Assembly: GCA_031258755.1 (NCBI GenBank)
Contig: JAIRMK010000191.1
Span: 1 to 7,014 of the forward strand
Direction of reading: 5' to 3'
Length of the DNA stretch: 7,014 bases
Origin: Prevotellaceae bacterium
GTDB taxonomy: Bacteria; Bacteroidota; Bacteroidia; Bacteroidales; UBA932
Shown piece by piece: positions 1 through 6,403 of this stretch. How positions within the stretch are numbered: the stretch's first letter is position 1; every line of letters begins with the position of its first letter. The translations under genes were made by a program, and so were the position numbers. The notes under the pieces were generated by a model, which made no database searches, was not told the origin of the DNA, and was given only the letters and a program-made list of their open reading frames with translations.

Positions 1-1531
1 CTACCGCGTGCCTGCCCGCTCGTTCCAATACCTCAACTGGACATTCCCGATTCACGACGGCGTGCTGAAAAACACCGCAGGGCGGGAGTTCGACGTGGCT
101 TTACAGGCCGGGCGCAGCAGCGGCAAATACACGTCGTCCGTAGCCATAAGCAACGTGCATGCAAAAACCGGCTTCTTCGCCGGCGCGCACGGTTTGCCCA
201 CTACCGTTGCGCTGGACGACGACGGAGACTATCGCAACATCGGATTGCCGTATCAGGCGGTCAACCATTTCAAAACGGTGTACAACCAAACGGTGCAGCT
301 GAGCCGCACGCAGAAGGTGTCTGCCGATTTCGGCTTTCAACACAACCTCCGGAGGGAATATTCGCAGCCCCACACACACGGCTACGCGCCAATGCCGGAA
401 GGCAATCTGGAGCTCGAACTCCGCCTGCAAACCGCCGGGGGGAACGTGGCGTGGGAATACTATTCGTCCGCAGCGAACCTGCTCAGCGTGGGGATTAGCG
501 CGGAATACCAGCGCCACCGCACCGGCGGATATTCTTTCCTGCTGCCTCGTTTCGAGCAACTGACGGCCGGCGTTTTCGTGATTGACCGGTATCACTTTTC
601 CGGCAAACTCACAGGAACGGCGGGGTTGCGCTACGACGCCGGGAGCATACACATTCACCGGCACCTCGACCGGTATTTGCCGGAAGCGTACCAGCAGCGC
701 AGTCCCGCACTGAAAAAGGCGCAGGGCGACGCGAGCTTCGGCGCAGGACTGGCCTGGCGCCCCCATCCGCAGTGGGAAATGAAGGTGAACGTGGGCAAAA
801 GTTTCAGGATGCCGACAGCCAACGAGTACGCCTCGAACGGCGTTCACCACGGCATGTTCCGCCACGAGTTGGGCGACAGCACCCTGCGCCCCGAACGCTC
901 CTGGCAGGCCGACCTTCACCTTGCCTTCCAAAAAGAGTACGAGGGCTTCATCACGCATGTATCGTGCGCCGCCAGCGGTTTTGCGAACTATTTTCCGAAC
1001 TTCATTTTTCTAAATCCCACGGGCGCGTTTTCGTGGCTGCCCGACGCCGGACAGTATTACCGGTATGAACAGTCGCGGGCTTTCCGCACGGGCGGCGAGG
1101 TGCAGCTGCATGTCGATTTTGCCGGGCGGTTCTGTTTGGAAAGTTCGGCCGAATATGTGCACGCCGTCGATTTGCGTAGCCGGTACCCGATACCGTTTAC
1201 ACCGCCGCTATACCTCACCAGTGAGTTAAGCGTCCGGTTGCCGGACGCAGGCTTCCTGCGCCGCATGCGGCTGGCCGTAACGCACCATTATGCGGCCGCC
1301 CAGCGTCGCGTAAGCCGCAACGAAGCCGTCACGCCGGGCTATCAATTGGTGGATGCGTCGGCGTCGTTCGCCCTTCCGGTGGGAAAACAAAAAGACGGCG
1401 CGAGGGTTACGCTGCAACTGCAAAACCTGTGCAACACGACTTATTATAACCATATCAGTTTTTACCGCTATTTGAATGTGCCGGAGCCGGGGCGCAATGT
1501 CCGGCTGTCGCTCGAAATGTCATTACCATAA
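1..1531 (+). CDS. TonB-dependent outer-membrane receptor, C-terminal beta-barrel part (5' end cut by the window)
   Basis: The reading frame is open from position 2 to the TAA at 1529-1531, and about 509 residues are visible. The GTG at 8 is internal; the signal peptide, TonB box and plug domain must lie to the left. The visible part is a run of alternating amphipathic strands with aromatic girdles, ending in the usual final barrel strands (NLCNTTYYNHISFYRYLN, then VPEPGRNVRLSLEM). Typical receptor segments include SFRMPTANEYASNGVHHG and LRPERSWQADLHLAF. Several loops carry His clusters: QPHTHGY (365-385), IHIHRH (647-664) and VHHGMFRH (842-865). The region before and after QPHTHGY (RREYSQ, MPEGNLELEL) resembles Bacteroidota ZnuD-like receptors as I remember them. 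The neighbour downstream is a His-rich lipoprotein, so the substrate is inferred to be a transition metal such as zinc; a metal chelate or another small ligand remains possible. TonB-dependent receptor: confident. Metal substrate: moderate. Confidence 0.9.
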   Translation, partial: YRVPARSFQYLNWTFPIHDGVLKNTAGREFDVALQAGRSSGKYTSSVAISNVHAKTGFFAGAHGLPTTVALDDDGDYRNIGLPYQAVNHFKTVYNQTVQLSRTQKVSADFGFQHNLRREYSQPHTHGYAPMPEGNLELELRLQTAGGNVAWEYYSSAANLLSVGISAEYQRHRTGGYSFLLPRFEQLTAGVFVIDRYHFSGKLTGTAGLRYDAGSIHIHRHLDRYLPEAYQQRSPALKKAQGDASFGAGLAWRPHPQWEMKVNVGKSFRMPTANEYASNGVHHGMFRHELGDSTLRPERSWQADLHLAFQKEYEGFITHVSCAASGFANYFPNFIFLNPTGAFSWLPDAGQYYRYEQSRAFRTGGEVQLHVDFAGRFCLESSAEYVHAVDLRSRYPIPFTPPLYLTSELSVRLPDAGFLRRMRLAVTHHYAAAQRRVSRNEAVTPGYQLVDASASFALPVGKQKDGARVTLQLQNLCNTTYYNHISFYRYLNVPEPGRNVRLSLEMSLP

Positions 1532-1562
1532 ATCAACTTTTTTATACATTTTAAATTTAATT

Positions 1563-2033
1563 ATGATGAAAACAAAAATTTTTCTTTACGTAGCGATTTT
1601 CGCATTAGCCGCTGCCGCCTGTAACGACGACAAAGACACCACCGGTCCTAAAATTACGTTGCTGCAACCCGAAAACGAAGCCGCTTTCGCGAGGGGTGGC
1701 GAACTTCTTATTGAATTTCGCCTCGACGACCCGTCGGGCATCAATGCGTACAAAATCGACATCCACTACGCCGGCGAGGGACACGAGCACGCGCACAGCC
1801 AAGCCCTCAGCATTACCCCCGCCCATGAAGACGGCGAGGAGGAAGAACATGAAGAGCCTTGGGAATTTCTGGAAGCTTACACCGACCAAAAGGGAAAAAC
1901 TTCCGCGCATGTGGAAAAAACACTGACTATTCCCGACGACATCCACGGGGGTGAATACCACCTCGGCATACTGGCCACCGACACCGAGGGCAACGAGTCG
2001 CAGGTGTACATCGACATTGATATTGAGGAGTAA
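1563..2033 (+). CDS. His/Glu-rich DUF4625-type lipoprotein, probably surface exposed
   Basis: This is a 156-residue protein if it starts at the ATG at 1563; the adjacent ATG at 1566 is equally possible. An in-frame ATG at 1476 would overlap the receptor gene and push the signal peptide inside, so I reject it. The N-terminus is a lipoprotein signal (K3, K5, hydrophobic 6-19) with lipobox AAA and Cys20. Cys20 is followed by NDDKD, an acidic patch like the Bacteroidota signal for export to the cell surface. Residues 29-67 and 117-154 look like beta strands of an Ig-like sandwich (inference). Between them, residues 68-104 hold six His (68, 74, 76, 78, 88, 96) and twelve acidic residues, including GHEHAH and EEEEHEE, which suggests metal binding. 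His128 and His133 follow in IHGGEYHLG. It lies 31 bases after the receptor stop with no obvious promoter or terminator between, so co-transcription is likely. I infer an accessory metal-capture role; biochemical function is not established for this family as far as I know. Confidence 0.82.
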   Translation: MMKTKIFLYVAIFALAAAACNDDKDTTGPKITLLQPENEAAFARGGELLIEFRLDDPSGINAYKIDIHYAGEGHEHAHSQALSITPAHEDGEEEEHEEPWEFLEAYTDQKGKTSAHVEKTLTIPDDIHGGEYHLGILATDTEGNESQVYIDIDIEE

Positions 2034-2110
2034 AGGCGCACGATACGCCGGATAATAATTTTTTGGCAGTTTCCGATGATTTTTTTATAATTCGACATGC
2101 CGGCAAGCGG

Positions 2111-2123
2111 GTGCAGTGTGCAC
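2111..2123. repeat. Small palindrome upstream of the aldA promoter (possible operator half)
   Basis: GTGCA-GTG-TGCAC is a perfect 5-base inverted repeat around a 3-base spacer. It ends five bases before the -33-like TTG at 2129. A second palindrome, TGCCGGCA, lies at 2098-2105. Their place directly upstream of the predicted aldA promoter would suit binding of a dimeric regulator. Each is short enough to arise by chance, and no regulator gene is in the window to pair them with. Confidence 0.25.
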
Positions 2124-2128
2124 GACTG

Positions 2129-2158
2129 TTGTCAGTTAAAAAAAAAGTATTACCTTTA
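2129..2158 (+). promoter_or_regulatory. Predicted Bacteroidota-type promoter of aldA
   Basis: TTG at 2129-2131 (a -33-like element) is followed after 19 bases by TACCTTTA at 2151-2158. This matches the Bacteroides -7 consensus TAnnTTTG in all but the last base. Transcription would start near 2164 and leave a leader of roughly 48 bases before the aldA ATG. The leader is A/T-rich, ends in AACAAAAAAATC, and has no Shine-Dalgarno sequence, as is usual in this phylum. TCTATTTG at 2164-2171 is a second, less well-placed -7-like box with no clear -33 partner. This is a prediction from consensus only. Confidence 0.45.
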
Positions 2159-2211
2159 CGCATTCTATTTGGCAAATAAGTTATTTTTCAACAATATAAA
2201 ACAAAAAAATC

Positions 2212-3642
2212 ATGAAGACGTATCAGCAATTTATCAATGGCTCATTAGTCAACTCCCATTCTTCGGATTGGATTGAAGTGGAAAATCCTTACACAGGCGA
2301 GATAATTTCCCGTGTACCGAAAGGAAATGATGAAGACGCGTACTCGGCGCTGGAAGCAGCGCAAAAAGCGCAAAAGAGCTGGGCGGCGCAAACAGCAGCT
2401 TATCGTGCGGGTTATTTGAGAAAGATGGCGGATTTAATTCGCGCCAACCGTGTGGAACTGGCCAAAATCCTTGTAGAAGAACAAGCTAAAATCCTGCCTT
2501 TGGCCCAGGTGGAAATTGATTTCACAGCCGACTATTTTGAGTATTACGCAGGTTGGGCGCGGACTTACGAGGGCGAAATTATCAACAGCGACCGCTTCAA
2601 CGAAAACATCTTCTTGTTTCGTAAACCGATTGGCGTAGTGGTTGGAATCTGCCCCTGGAACTTCCCGTTCTTTGTAATGGCCAGGAAAGTGGCGCCGGCC
2701 TTGCTTACCGGCTGCACGATTGTACTAAAACCCAGCAGCAATACGCCGAATACGACTTTCGAGTTTGCCAAATTGGTCGCAACCCTCGATTTACCGAAAG
2801 GCGTTTTAAATTTCGTTTCGGGAAGCGGAAAAACTTTAGGAAATACCTTGGTTACAAGTCGGATTACAGATATGGTTACGCTCACCGGAAGCGTGGAAGC
2901 CGGGCAGGAAATCATCAAGGCATCGGCCGATAATGTAACCAAAGTTTCTTTGGAATTGGGCGGGAAAGCGCCTGCTATCGTATTTGAAGACGCAGATTTA
3001 GACCTTGCCGTGAAAGGTGTCGTGGATTCGCGGGTAATATTCAGCGGACAAGTATGTAACTGCGCGGAAAGAGCCTACGTTCACAGGAAGATTTACGATA
3101 AATTCATCGACAAGTTCGTTAAAGCGATGAAAGAGGTAAAATATGGCGACCCGTTTGAAACCGGCACGGTTTACAGTTCGCAAATCGACAAGGCCCAACA
3201 AACGAAAATCGACGAAATGGTTAGTCGCGCTAAGGCGGCAGGAGCGGAAGTCCTTACCGGCGGCAAAAAAGCCGATACGAAAACAGGCTATTTCTACGAA
3301 CCTACTGTTCTGGGCAACTGCCGTCAGGATATGGAGATTGTGCAGAAAGAAGTCTTCGGGCCTGTTATTCCGGTATTGCCGTTTGATGAGTACGAGGAAG
3401 CTATCGCGCTGGCCAACGACTGCGAATATGGCTTGACCTCTTCAGTGTTCACAACCAATATCAATACGGTTATGCAATCCATCAAAGATTTGAAATTCGG
3501 TGAAACGTATGTGAATCGTGAGCACTTCGAGGGGATGCAGGGCTTCCATGCAGGATGGCGCAAATCGGGTATCGGCGGTGCAGACGGCAAACACGGACTG
3601 ATGGAATATCTGCAATCGCAGGTGGCCTACATACAGTTTTGA
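2212..3642 (+). CDS. aldA: Lactaldehyde/glycolaldehyde dehydrogenase (NAD-dependent)
   Basis: This 476-residue cytoplasmic enzyme oxidises L-lactaldehyde to L-lactate (and glycolaldehyde to glycolate) with NAD. The protein is full length; E. coli AldA has 479 residues. The aldehyde dehydrogenase signatures are all present: PWNF with the oxyanion Asn150, the NAD-site loop TGS at 225-227, LELGGKAP with general base Glu248, and GQVCNCAER with the catalytic thiol Cys282. At a constant offset of 3 these correspond to Asn153, Glu251 and Cys285 of E. coli AldA. Arg158 and His446, in FHAGWRKSGIGGADGKHG, match the positions of E. coli Arg161 and His449 near the substrate. The GQVCNCAER motif is distinctive for the AldA subfamily among aldehyde dehydrogenases. 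The start at 2212 gives the expected MKTYQQFINGS-type N-terminus. The gene is monocistronic and runs into the convergent lut operon, whose first reaction uses its product. Fucose or rhamnose catabolism is the likely source of substrate (inference). Confidence 0.95.
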   Translation: MKTYQQFINGSLVNSHSSDWIEVENPYTGEIISRVPKGNDEDAYSALEAAQKAQKSWAAQTAAYRAGYLRKMADLIRANRVELAKILVEEQAKILPLAQVEIDFTADYFEYYAGWARTYEGEIINSDRFNENIFLFRKPIGVVVGICPWNFPFFVMARKVAPALLTGCTIVLKPSSNTPNTTFEFAKLVATLDLPKGVLNFVSGSGKTLGNTLVTSRITDMVTLTGSVEAGQEIIKASADNVTKVSLELGGKAPAIVFEDADLDLAVKGVVDSRVIFSGQVCNCAERAYVHRKIYDKFIDKFVKAMKEVKYGDPFETGTVYSSQIDKAQQTKIDEMVSRAKAAGAEVLTGGKKADTKTGYFYEPTVLGNCRQDMEIVQKEVFGPVIPVLPFDEYEEAIALANDCEYGLTSSVFTTNINTVMQSIKDLKFGETYVNREHFEGMQGFHAGWRKSGIGGADGKHGLMEYLQSQVAYIQF

Positions 3643-3665
3643 GCGTTTTAAATCAACAAAACCGT
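3633..3665. terminator. Imperfect inverted repeat across the aldA/lutC convergent 3' ends; weak candidate bidirectional terminator
   Basis: ACAGTTTTG (3633-3641) can pair with CAAAACCGT (3657-3665) around a 15-base loop. There is one mismatch in the plus-strand RNA, which becomes a G-U pair in the minus-strand RNA. The hairpin includes the aldA stop (3640-3642) and the lutC stop (complement of 3648-3650). The stem is A/T-rich, the loop is large and there is no U-tract after it, so strong intrinsic termination is doubtful. With only 5 bases between the genes, any stop signal for either transcript must overlap the other coding region. Confidence 0.25.
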
Positions 3666-4217
3666 CAGTTCCCTGGCGCCGTGCGCACCATATACCAGGC
3701 TTTGCTCTATGTCGGCGGTTTTTGAAGGCCCGGAAATAAATACGCCGTAACCCGTATCTTTCAAGTCAATCTGTTGATACGCATCTTGCATGGTGGCGAT
3801 AATTTTGTTCGTCTCCAATGTGAAAATCAGGTGCTGAGCGATAAACGGAATAATCCGGTGGGGCAGGTCTTTGTCTTCCAGCCAGATTGCTCCGTTTTCA
3901 GCAACACCGAGGTTTCCCTGTAACACCGCATGTTCAATCCTGTTCAATTTTTCCAGAGAACAGGTTGCCGGGTATTCCGCAATCACTTCCGGTTTGCTGA
4001 AATCCAATACATTTTCCCAAGCAGATGCAATATAAGTATCCGCTTCTTCTCTTTTTAAACAGACTACTTCCGCCCCGGCCCCTTTCAAATTCTCAATAAA
4101 CAAGTTCCGTAATTCCGATACAGACAAAGCGGAACCCCCTGTCTGTGCAATCTTTCGGATACTTACTTGCGTCCCTTTCTGCTTTCGTATCGACGCCAAT
4201 ATTTCCGCTTTACTCAT
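3648..4217 (-). CDS. lutC: Lactate utilization protein C (LUD-domain subunit)
   Basis: This 189-residue soluble protein is a single LUD (formerly DUF162) domain, at the compact end of the LutC range. It is the third subunit of the LutABC complex that oxidises L-lactate to pyruvate in the cytoplasm. The family signatures are visible: GVAENGAIWL at 104-113, and the C-terminal FISGPSKTADIEQSLVYGAHG block around 160-180, followed by a hydrophobic final strand ELTVLLI. No Cys cluster is present, as expected for LutC; Cys53 and Cys86 stand alone. The start is the ATG at 4217-4215, 20 bases after the lutB stop and without a Shine-Dalgarno sequence. It is the last gene of the lutA-lutB-lutC operon and faces aldA tail to tail. 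Confidence 0.93.
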   Translation of the reverse strand: MSKAEILASIRKQKGTQVSIRKIAQTGGSALSVSELRNLFIENLKGAGAEVVCLKREEADTYIASAWENVLDFSKPEVIAEYPATCSLEKLNRIEHAVLQGNLGVAENGAIWLEDKDLPHRIIPFIAQHLIFTLETNKIIATMQDAYQQIDLKDTGYGVFISGPSKTADIEQSLVYGAHGARELTVLLI

Positions 4218-4237
4218 CTGATATTAATTTTTAGTTC

Positions 4238-5605
4238 TTAACTCTTAACTCTCCTCCTGTACCATTGCTTGAACGACTGCGCGGGCGGTGCAGGTAATTC
4301 CCGTCCTCTTCCCCACACGTTGAAAGGCAGGTACAGCAGGCCGCGCGGCACGTAGCGAATCGCCCACCGCGCCATGATTCCGATAAAATTGTAGCGGGTG
4401 TTTTCCGAAAGGAAGAAGCCTGTTGCTTTCATGGAAAAACGTTTAATAAAAGACGTCCGTTTCTGCCGGGTTAAATCCTGCCTCCAAAAATACAGCTGCT
4501 CATGAATGGCAATTTTGACCGGACAAACATTGGAACAAGAGCCGCAAAGAGAAGAAGCAAAAGGCAAATCCCGGTATTTTTGTACATCTTTCTGTGGTGC
4601 AAGAATTGAGCCTATCGGCCCGGGAATGACATAGCCGTAACTGTGTCCGCCGCTTCTGCGGTAAACCGGGCAGGTGTTCAGGCACCCGCCGCAACGGATG
4701 CACTTCAATGAATCGTTGTATTTCGGATGTCCCAGATATTTCGACCGTCCGTTATCTACAATCACGATATACATTGCTCCGCCGGGCTTGGGCTTCCGGT
4801 AATGGGAAGTATAAGTAGTAACAGCCTGTCCGGTGGCGTTTCGCGCCAGCAGGCGGGTGAAAATCCCCAAATCTTCCTGTTTCGGGATGATTTTTTCGAT
4901 GCCCATGCAATGCACCTGTACAGGCGCGGCATGAACGCCCATATCGGCGTTTCCCTCATTGGTGCAGACAACTACCGTTCCGGTTTCCGCTACGGCGAAA
5001 TTCACGCCGGTGAGCGCCATGTCGGCGGCGAGGAATTTTTCCCGTAAGTGCCGGCGAGCGGCCTGCGTGAGGTAGCTTGGGTCAGACGCCCCTTTTTCCG
5101 TGCCCAATTTCTCATGGAAGGTTTCGCCTATTTCTTCTTTTTTCAGGTGAATCGCCGGAAGCACAATGTGGCTCGGCATTTCCTGCCTGAACTGGATAAT
5201 ACGCTCGCCAAGGTCGGTATCCACCACCTCTATTCCTTTGCTGTGAAGAAAACGGTTCAGTCCACATTCTTCGGTCAGCATCGATTTGCTTTTTACAATA
5301 TTTTTTGCTCCGTGTTGCCGGATAATATCCAGGACAATCCGGTTAAACGCCCCGGCGTCTTTCGCCCAGAGAACCCTCACGCCGTTCCGGATTGCTTCCG
5401 TTTCTAATTGTTCCAGGTAAACATCCAAATTCGCTAATGCCTCTTTTTTGATACGGGAAGCTTGTTCGCGTAAGTTTTCCCATTCGGGAACGGTAGCGGC
5501 TATGCGGTCCCTTTTCTGACGTACAAACCAAAGTGTCCGGTCGTGCCAGTCGGCGCGGGATTTATTGGCCAGAAATTGCCTGGCCCTGCGGGCATGTGTC
5601 GTCAT
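4238..5605 (-). CDS. lutB: Lactate utilization iron-sulfur protein B
   Basis: This 455-residue protein has the length expected of LutB, the electron-transferring iron-sulfur subunit of the L-lactate oxidation complex. An N-terminal LUD domain covers about residues 65-290 (GVNFAVAETGTVVVCTNEG at 200-218; the TTYTSHYRKPKPGG region near 263-276). A ferredoxin-like section follows: Cys302, Cys305, Cys308 and Cys312 form CxxCxxCxxxCP, and Cys354, Cys357 and Cys361 form CGSCSNVCP. Between them is the LutB-typical GGHSYGYVIPGPIGS. The C-terminal 75 residues are the basic LutB tail, ending KQWYRRRVKS. The four-plus-three Cys pattern is, to my recollection, normal for the family. The ATG overlaps the lutA stop in an ATGA (complement of 5602-5605), which points to translational coupling. 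Its electron acceptor is not shown by the sequence. A 7-base direct repeat (4237-4250) spans its last codons and stop. Confidence 0.96.
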   Translation of the reverse strand: MTTHARRARQFLANKSRADWHDRTLWFVRQKRDRIAATVPEWENLREQASRIKKEALANLDVYLEQLETEAIRNGVRVLWAKDAGAFNRIVLDIIRQHGAKNIVKSKSMLTEECGLNRFLHSKGIEVVDTDLGERIIQFRQEMPSHIVLPAIHLKKEEIGETFHEKLGTEKGASDPSYLTQAARRHLREKFLAADMALTGVNFAVAETGTVVVCTNEGNADMGVHAAPVQVHCMGIEKIIPKQEDLGIFTRLLARNATGQAVTTYTSHYRKPKPGGAMYIVIVDNGRSKYLGHPKYNDSLKCIRCGGCLNTCPVYRRSGGHSYGYVIPGPIGSILAPQKDVQKYRDLPFASSLCGSCSNVCPVKIAIHEQLYFWRQDLTRQKRTSFIKRFSMKATGFFLSENTRYNFIGIMARWAIRYVPRGLLYLPFNVWGRGRELPAPPAQSFKQWYRRRVKS

Positions 5606-6351
5606 AATGAGTTACAATTGAGAATTTCGGCAATATGTTTGACCTGTATCGTTTTTTTCTGCCGGCGGATAATTCCTTCCAAGTGCATCAGGCAAGACAT
5701 GTCGGCGGCGGTGATGATTTCGACGCCGTTCCGTTCGTGGTCGTCAATCCGGTCTTTACCCATTTTCACCGACACATCCGGTTCAAAAATAGAAAATGTT
5801 CCGCCAAAACCACAGCACTCATCATTCCGGTCTAATTCGACGAGTTCAATGCCTTCTGCTTTTTCCAGCAGGCGGCGTAACTTGGAATAACGCGGTTGAA
5901 TCAGTTCCGAAGCCGAAGCCAGTCCCAATCCCCGAAGTCCGTGGCAACTGTTATGAATGCCCACCTTGTGGGGAAAGCGAATCTTCAGGTCGTCTATTTG
6001 CAAAATATCCGTCAGGAATTCACATAATTCACAGGTCGTTTCCCGTACTTTTTTCACGTCTTCCGTTTGTTCCAGAATAGCGTAATGGTGACGCACATGA
6101 CAGGCGCAACTTCCGGAAGGCGTTACAATATAATCAAACCCCCGGAAGTTACAAACAAAATTCCGGTAAGTCGCGAGGGCCTCCTGTTCCGACCCGCTGT
6201 TAGCTAACGGTTGTCCGCAACAGGTTTGTTTCGGCGGATACACGACGTCCTGTCCCAGTTTTTCCAGCAATTCGAGTGTGGCAATTCCCACTTGCGGATA
6301 AAACATATCAATGTAACAGGGTACGAATAGACCGATTTTGTGTTTTTTCAT
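5602..6351 (-). CDS. lutA: Lactate utilization protein A (two CCG cysteine-rich domains)
   Basis: This 249-residue protein is full length for LutA, a relative of the GlpC and heterodisulfide reductase HdrB/HdrD Cys-rich subunits. It carries two CCG domains. The first has Cys12, Cys44-Cys45-Gly46, and Cys82/Cys84 in GSCACHVRHHY. The second has Cys136 in NSCHGLRGLG, Cys179-Cys180-Gly181 in CCGFGGTFS, and Cys220 in MSCLMHLEG. These Cys sets bind iron-sulfur clusters in related proteins, so the subunit probably takes part in redox chemistry on lactate (family knowledge). The start at 6351 gives the usual MKKHKIGLFVPCYID N-terminus. It is the first gene of the operon, begins 52 bases after the stop of the metY-like gene on the same strand, and overlaps lutB by 4 bases. 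B. subtilis LutABC is the characterised relative. Confidence 0.96.
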   Translation of the reverse strand: MKKHKIGLFVPCYIDMFYPQVGIATLELLEKLGQDVVYPPKQTCCGQPLANSGSEQEALATYRNFVCNFRGFDYIVTPSGSCACHVRHHYAILEQTEDVKKVRETTCELCEFLTDILQIDDLKIRFPHKVGIHNSCHGLRGLGLASASELIQPRYSKLRRLLEKAEGIELVELDRNDECCGFGGTFSIFEPDVSVKMGKDRIDDHERNGVEIITAADMSCLMHLEGIIRRQKKTIQVKHIAEILNCNSL

Positions 6352-6368
6352 TTTTTATCATTACTTTG

Positions 6369-6376
6369 CAAATATA
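6369..6376 (-). promoter_or_regulatory. Predicted -7 box of the lutABC promoter
   Basis: On the minus strand this reads TATATTTG, a full match to the Bacteroides -7 consensus TAnnTTTG, followed by CAAAG. It sits in the 52-base gap between the metY-like gene and lutA. Transcription would start near 6363 and leave a leader of only about 10-15 bases before the lutA ATG. No good TTTG -33 element lies at the usual distance; GTTTA at 6409-6405 is too far upstream. The promoter may therefore need an activator, or lutA may also be read from upstream. Confidence 0.45.
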
Positions 6377-6403
6377 CGCATCCTTTTTCGTTTATACGAT
6401 AAT

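Noticed and set aside
101..958. A long open frame (285 codons) on the minus strand inside the TonB receptor gene.
   Set aside because: It lies opposite a receptor with clear family motifs in a G+C-rich stretch, where stop codons are rare on the antisense strand. The translation shows no recognisable domain and is rich in Arg, Val and Ala as expected of a shadow frame.
1476..1562. An upstream in-frame ATG that would lengthen the lipoprotein by 29 residues and overlap the receptor gene.
   Set aside because: The added residues (Arg-, Cys- and Ser-rich) would bury the lipoprotein signal peptide. The ATG pair at 1563/1566 sits exactly where a lipoprotein signal should begin.
2035..2064. GGCG/CGCC inverted repeat (2035-2038 and 2046-2049) followed by TTTTTT (2059-2064), considered as a terminator for the lipoprotein gene.
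   Set aside because: The stem is only 4 base pairs with a 7-base loop, and the T-tract begins 9 bases after it, too far for a normal intrinsic terminator.
4237..4250. Perfect 7-base tandem repeat (CTTAACT twice) at the 3' end of lutB, including its stop codon.
   Set aside because: Two copies of 7 bases are too few to call a functional repeat. Removing one copy would change only the final residues and still give a stop at once, so phase variation is unlikely.
5048..5407. A 119-codon plus-strand open frame inside lutB.
   Set aside because: It is antisense to well-conserved LutB LUD-domain sequence, shows no family signature and has no promoter or leader of its own.
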